64,000 nucleotides of DNA from Kordia periserrulae (lineage in GTDB: Bacteria; Bacteroidota; Bacteroidia; Flavobacteriales; Flavobacteriaceae), in the NCBI RefSeq assembly GCF_003054265.1, contig NZ_QBKT01000006.1, positions 186,001 through 250,000 of the forward strand. Reading direction: 5' to 3'. The position numbers and the translations under genes were made by a program. Below, piece after piece: positions 63,545-64,000 of the stretch. Positions within the stretch are counted from its first letter, which is position 1, and every line of letters begins with the position of its first letter. The notes under the pieces were generated by a model. The model was not told the DNA's origin. It made no database searches and saw only the letters and a list, made by a program, of their open reading frames with translations.

Positions 63545-64000
63545 ATGCGCTGGACGTTAAAACCAAAACCAGAAACACACAAAATACAACACCTAATGGA
63601 CGTGTTGCACGTAGACGAAATTGTCGCAACACTATTGTTACAACGTGGAATCGAAACCTTTGAAGACGCCAAAAACTTCTTTCGTCCGTCCATTGAACAC
63701 ATTCACAACCCGTTTTTGATGAAAGATATGGACGTCGCTGTGGCGCGAATTGCCAATGCAATTGCCAATGGTGAAAATATATTGGTATATGGCGATTATG
63801 ATGTAGATGGAACTACGTCTGTTGCCTTGGTTTCATCCTATCTGAAAACAATCTATCCAAACATAGCGACCTATATTCCAGATAGATATGAGGAAGGCTA
63901 CGGTGTGTCATTTCAAGGAATTGATTATGCGTCCGACAATGATATTTCATTAATCATCACACTCGATTGCGGCATTAAAGCGGTTGACAAAGTAGCATAT
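63545..64000 (+). CDS. recJ: Single-stranded-DNA exonuclease RecJ, N-terminal part
   Basis: The gene starts at ATG 63545 and runs past the window end, with 152 residues visible. The N-terminal region (MRWTLKPKP, FEDAKNFFRPSIEHIHNPFLM) leads to the DHH-type metal motif VYGDYDVDGTTS and the TLDCGI segment. It is the 5'-3' ssDNA exonuclease of recombination and mismatch repair. The remaining DHHA1 and OB domains lie outside. Confidence 0.95.
   Translation, partial: MRWTLKPKPETHKIQHLMDVLHVDEIVATLLLQRGIETFEDAKNFFRPSIEHIHNPFLMKDMDVAVARIANAIANGENILVYGDYDVDGTTSVALVSSYLKTIYPNIATYIPDRYEEGYGVSFQGIDYASDNDISLIITLDCGIKAVDKVAY

Noticed and set aside
63605-63617. GTAGACGAAATTG as another copy of the 61.56 kb regulator motif
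   Set aside because: It lies inside the recJ coding region and matches only part of the motif, so chance is likely.

Overview
The window looks like a chromosomal segment of a marine flavobacterium (Bacteroidota, Flavobacteriaceae). Signs are the low GC, the near absence of Shine-Dalgarno leaders, promoters of the TTG-(17 to 23 bp)-TAnnTTTG type, type IX secretion (T9SS) type A and type B C-termini, a GG-type class I lanthipeptide-like leader, a PID-CTERM-like mini-protein, and the pdxA/DUF177/rpmF/fabH/accB/accC order. Kordia or a close relative is my guess from gene content. No search was run.

Layout. 1-4.2 kb is an accessory edge: a lysis pair (holin, TIGR02594-type endolysin), two tail proteins sharing an N-terminal module, a decayed collar-gene end, a 51-aa HTH protein, an XRE/S24 repressor with operator-like repeats, and an orphan lanthipeptide-like precursor. 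4.2-8.6 kb is a degradative cluster (MBL-fold hydrolase, S8 protease and M1 aminopeptidase lipoproteins). 8.8-18.8 kb is mostly housekeeping (Na+/H+ antiporter, LepA, an outer-membrane barrel, DusB, a LolC/E-like permease, RbfA, methylmalonyl-CoA epimerase), followed by a CAU tRNA and a scrambled tRNA copy. 19.2-22.9 kb has an aerolysin/ETX-MTX2-like lipoprotein, YceI and a membrane-bound winged-helix regulator with an operator ladder. 23.2-29.0 kb is a tripartite RND efflux operon. 29.3-37.5 kb has the PID-CTERM mini-protein, riboflavin synthase, pdxA, DUF177-rpmF, fabH-accB-accC and an integral membrane protein/FAD oxidoreductase/GreAB-like trio. 37.7-54 kb has a VCBS/ASPIC T9SS protein, a diheme cytochrome lipoprotein, an ABC ATPase, prolyl oligopeptidase, DoxX, Asd, MscL, Tdk-Alr and a large T9SS type B adhesin. 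54-64 kb has RsmI, a methyltransferase, the signalling operon, a zinc-ribbon membrane protein, an AhpD-like protein, OsmC and the start of RecJ.

The standout system is the minus-strand operon 61478-56286: CheY-like receiver, H-NOX heme nitric-oxide sensor, three-PAS histidine kinase, FIST-domain protein (the architecture of the NosP NO sensors) and a second soluble histidine kinase, ending in a LytTR remnant. It puts two potential heme/NO sensor families and two related kinases in one transcript. Other leads are the orphan RiPP-like peptide, the pore-forming-toxin-like lipoprotein and the tRNA-end duplication.

Many convergent gene gaps carry related dispersed repeats (TCTAA/GCGAAGC-rich text, CGTCACTTCGAGTG and ATTCCTGCC...GGAATGAC palindromes). 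I saw no CRISPR array, rRNA or insertion sequence.
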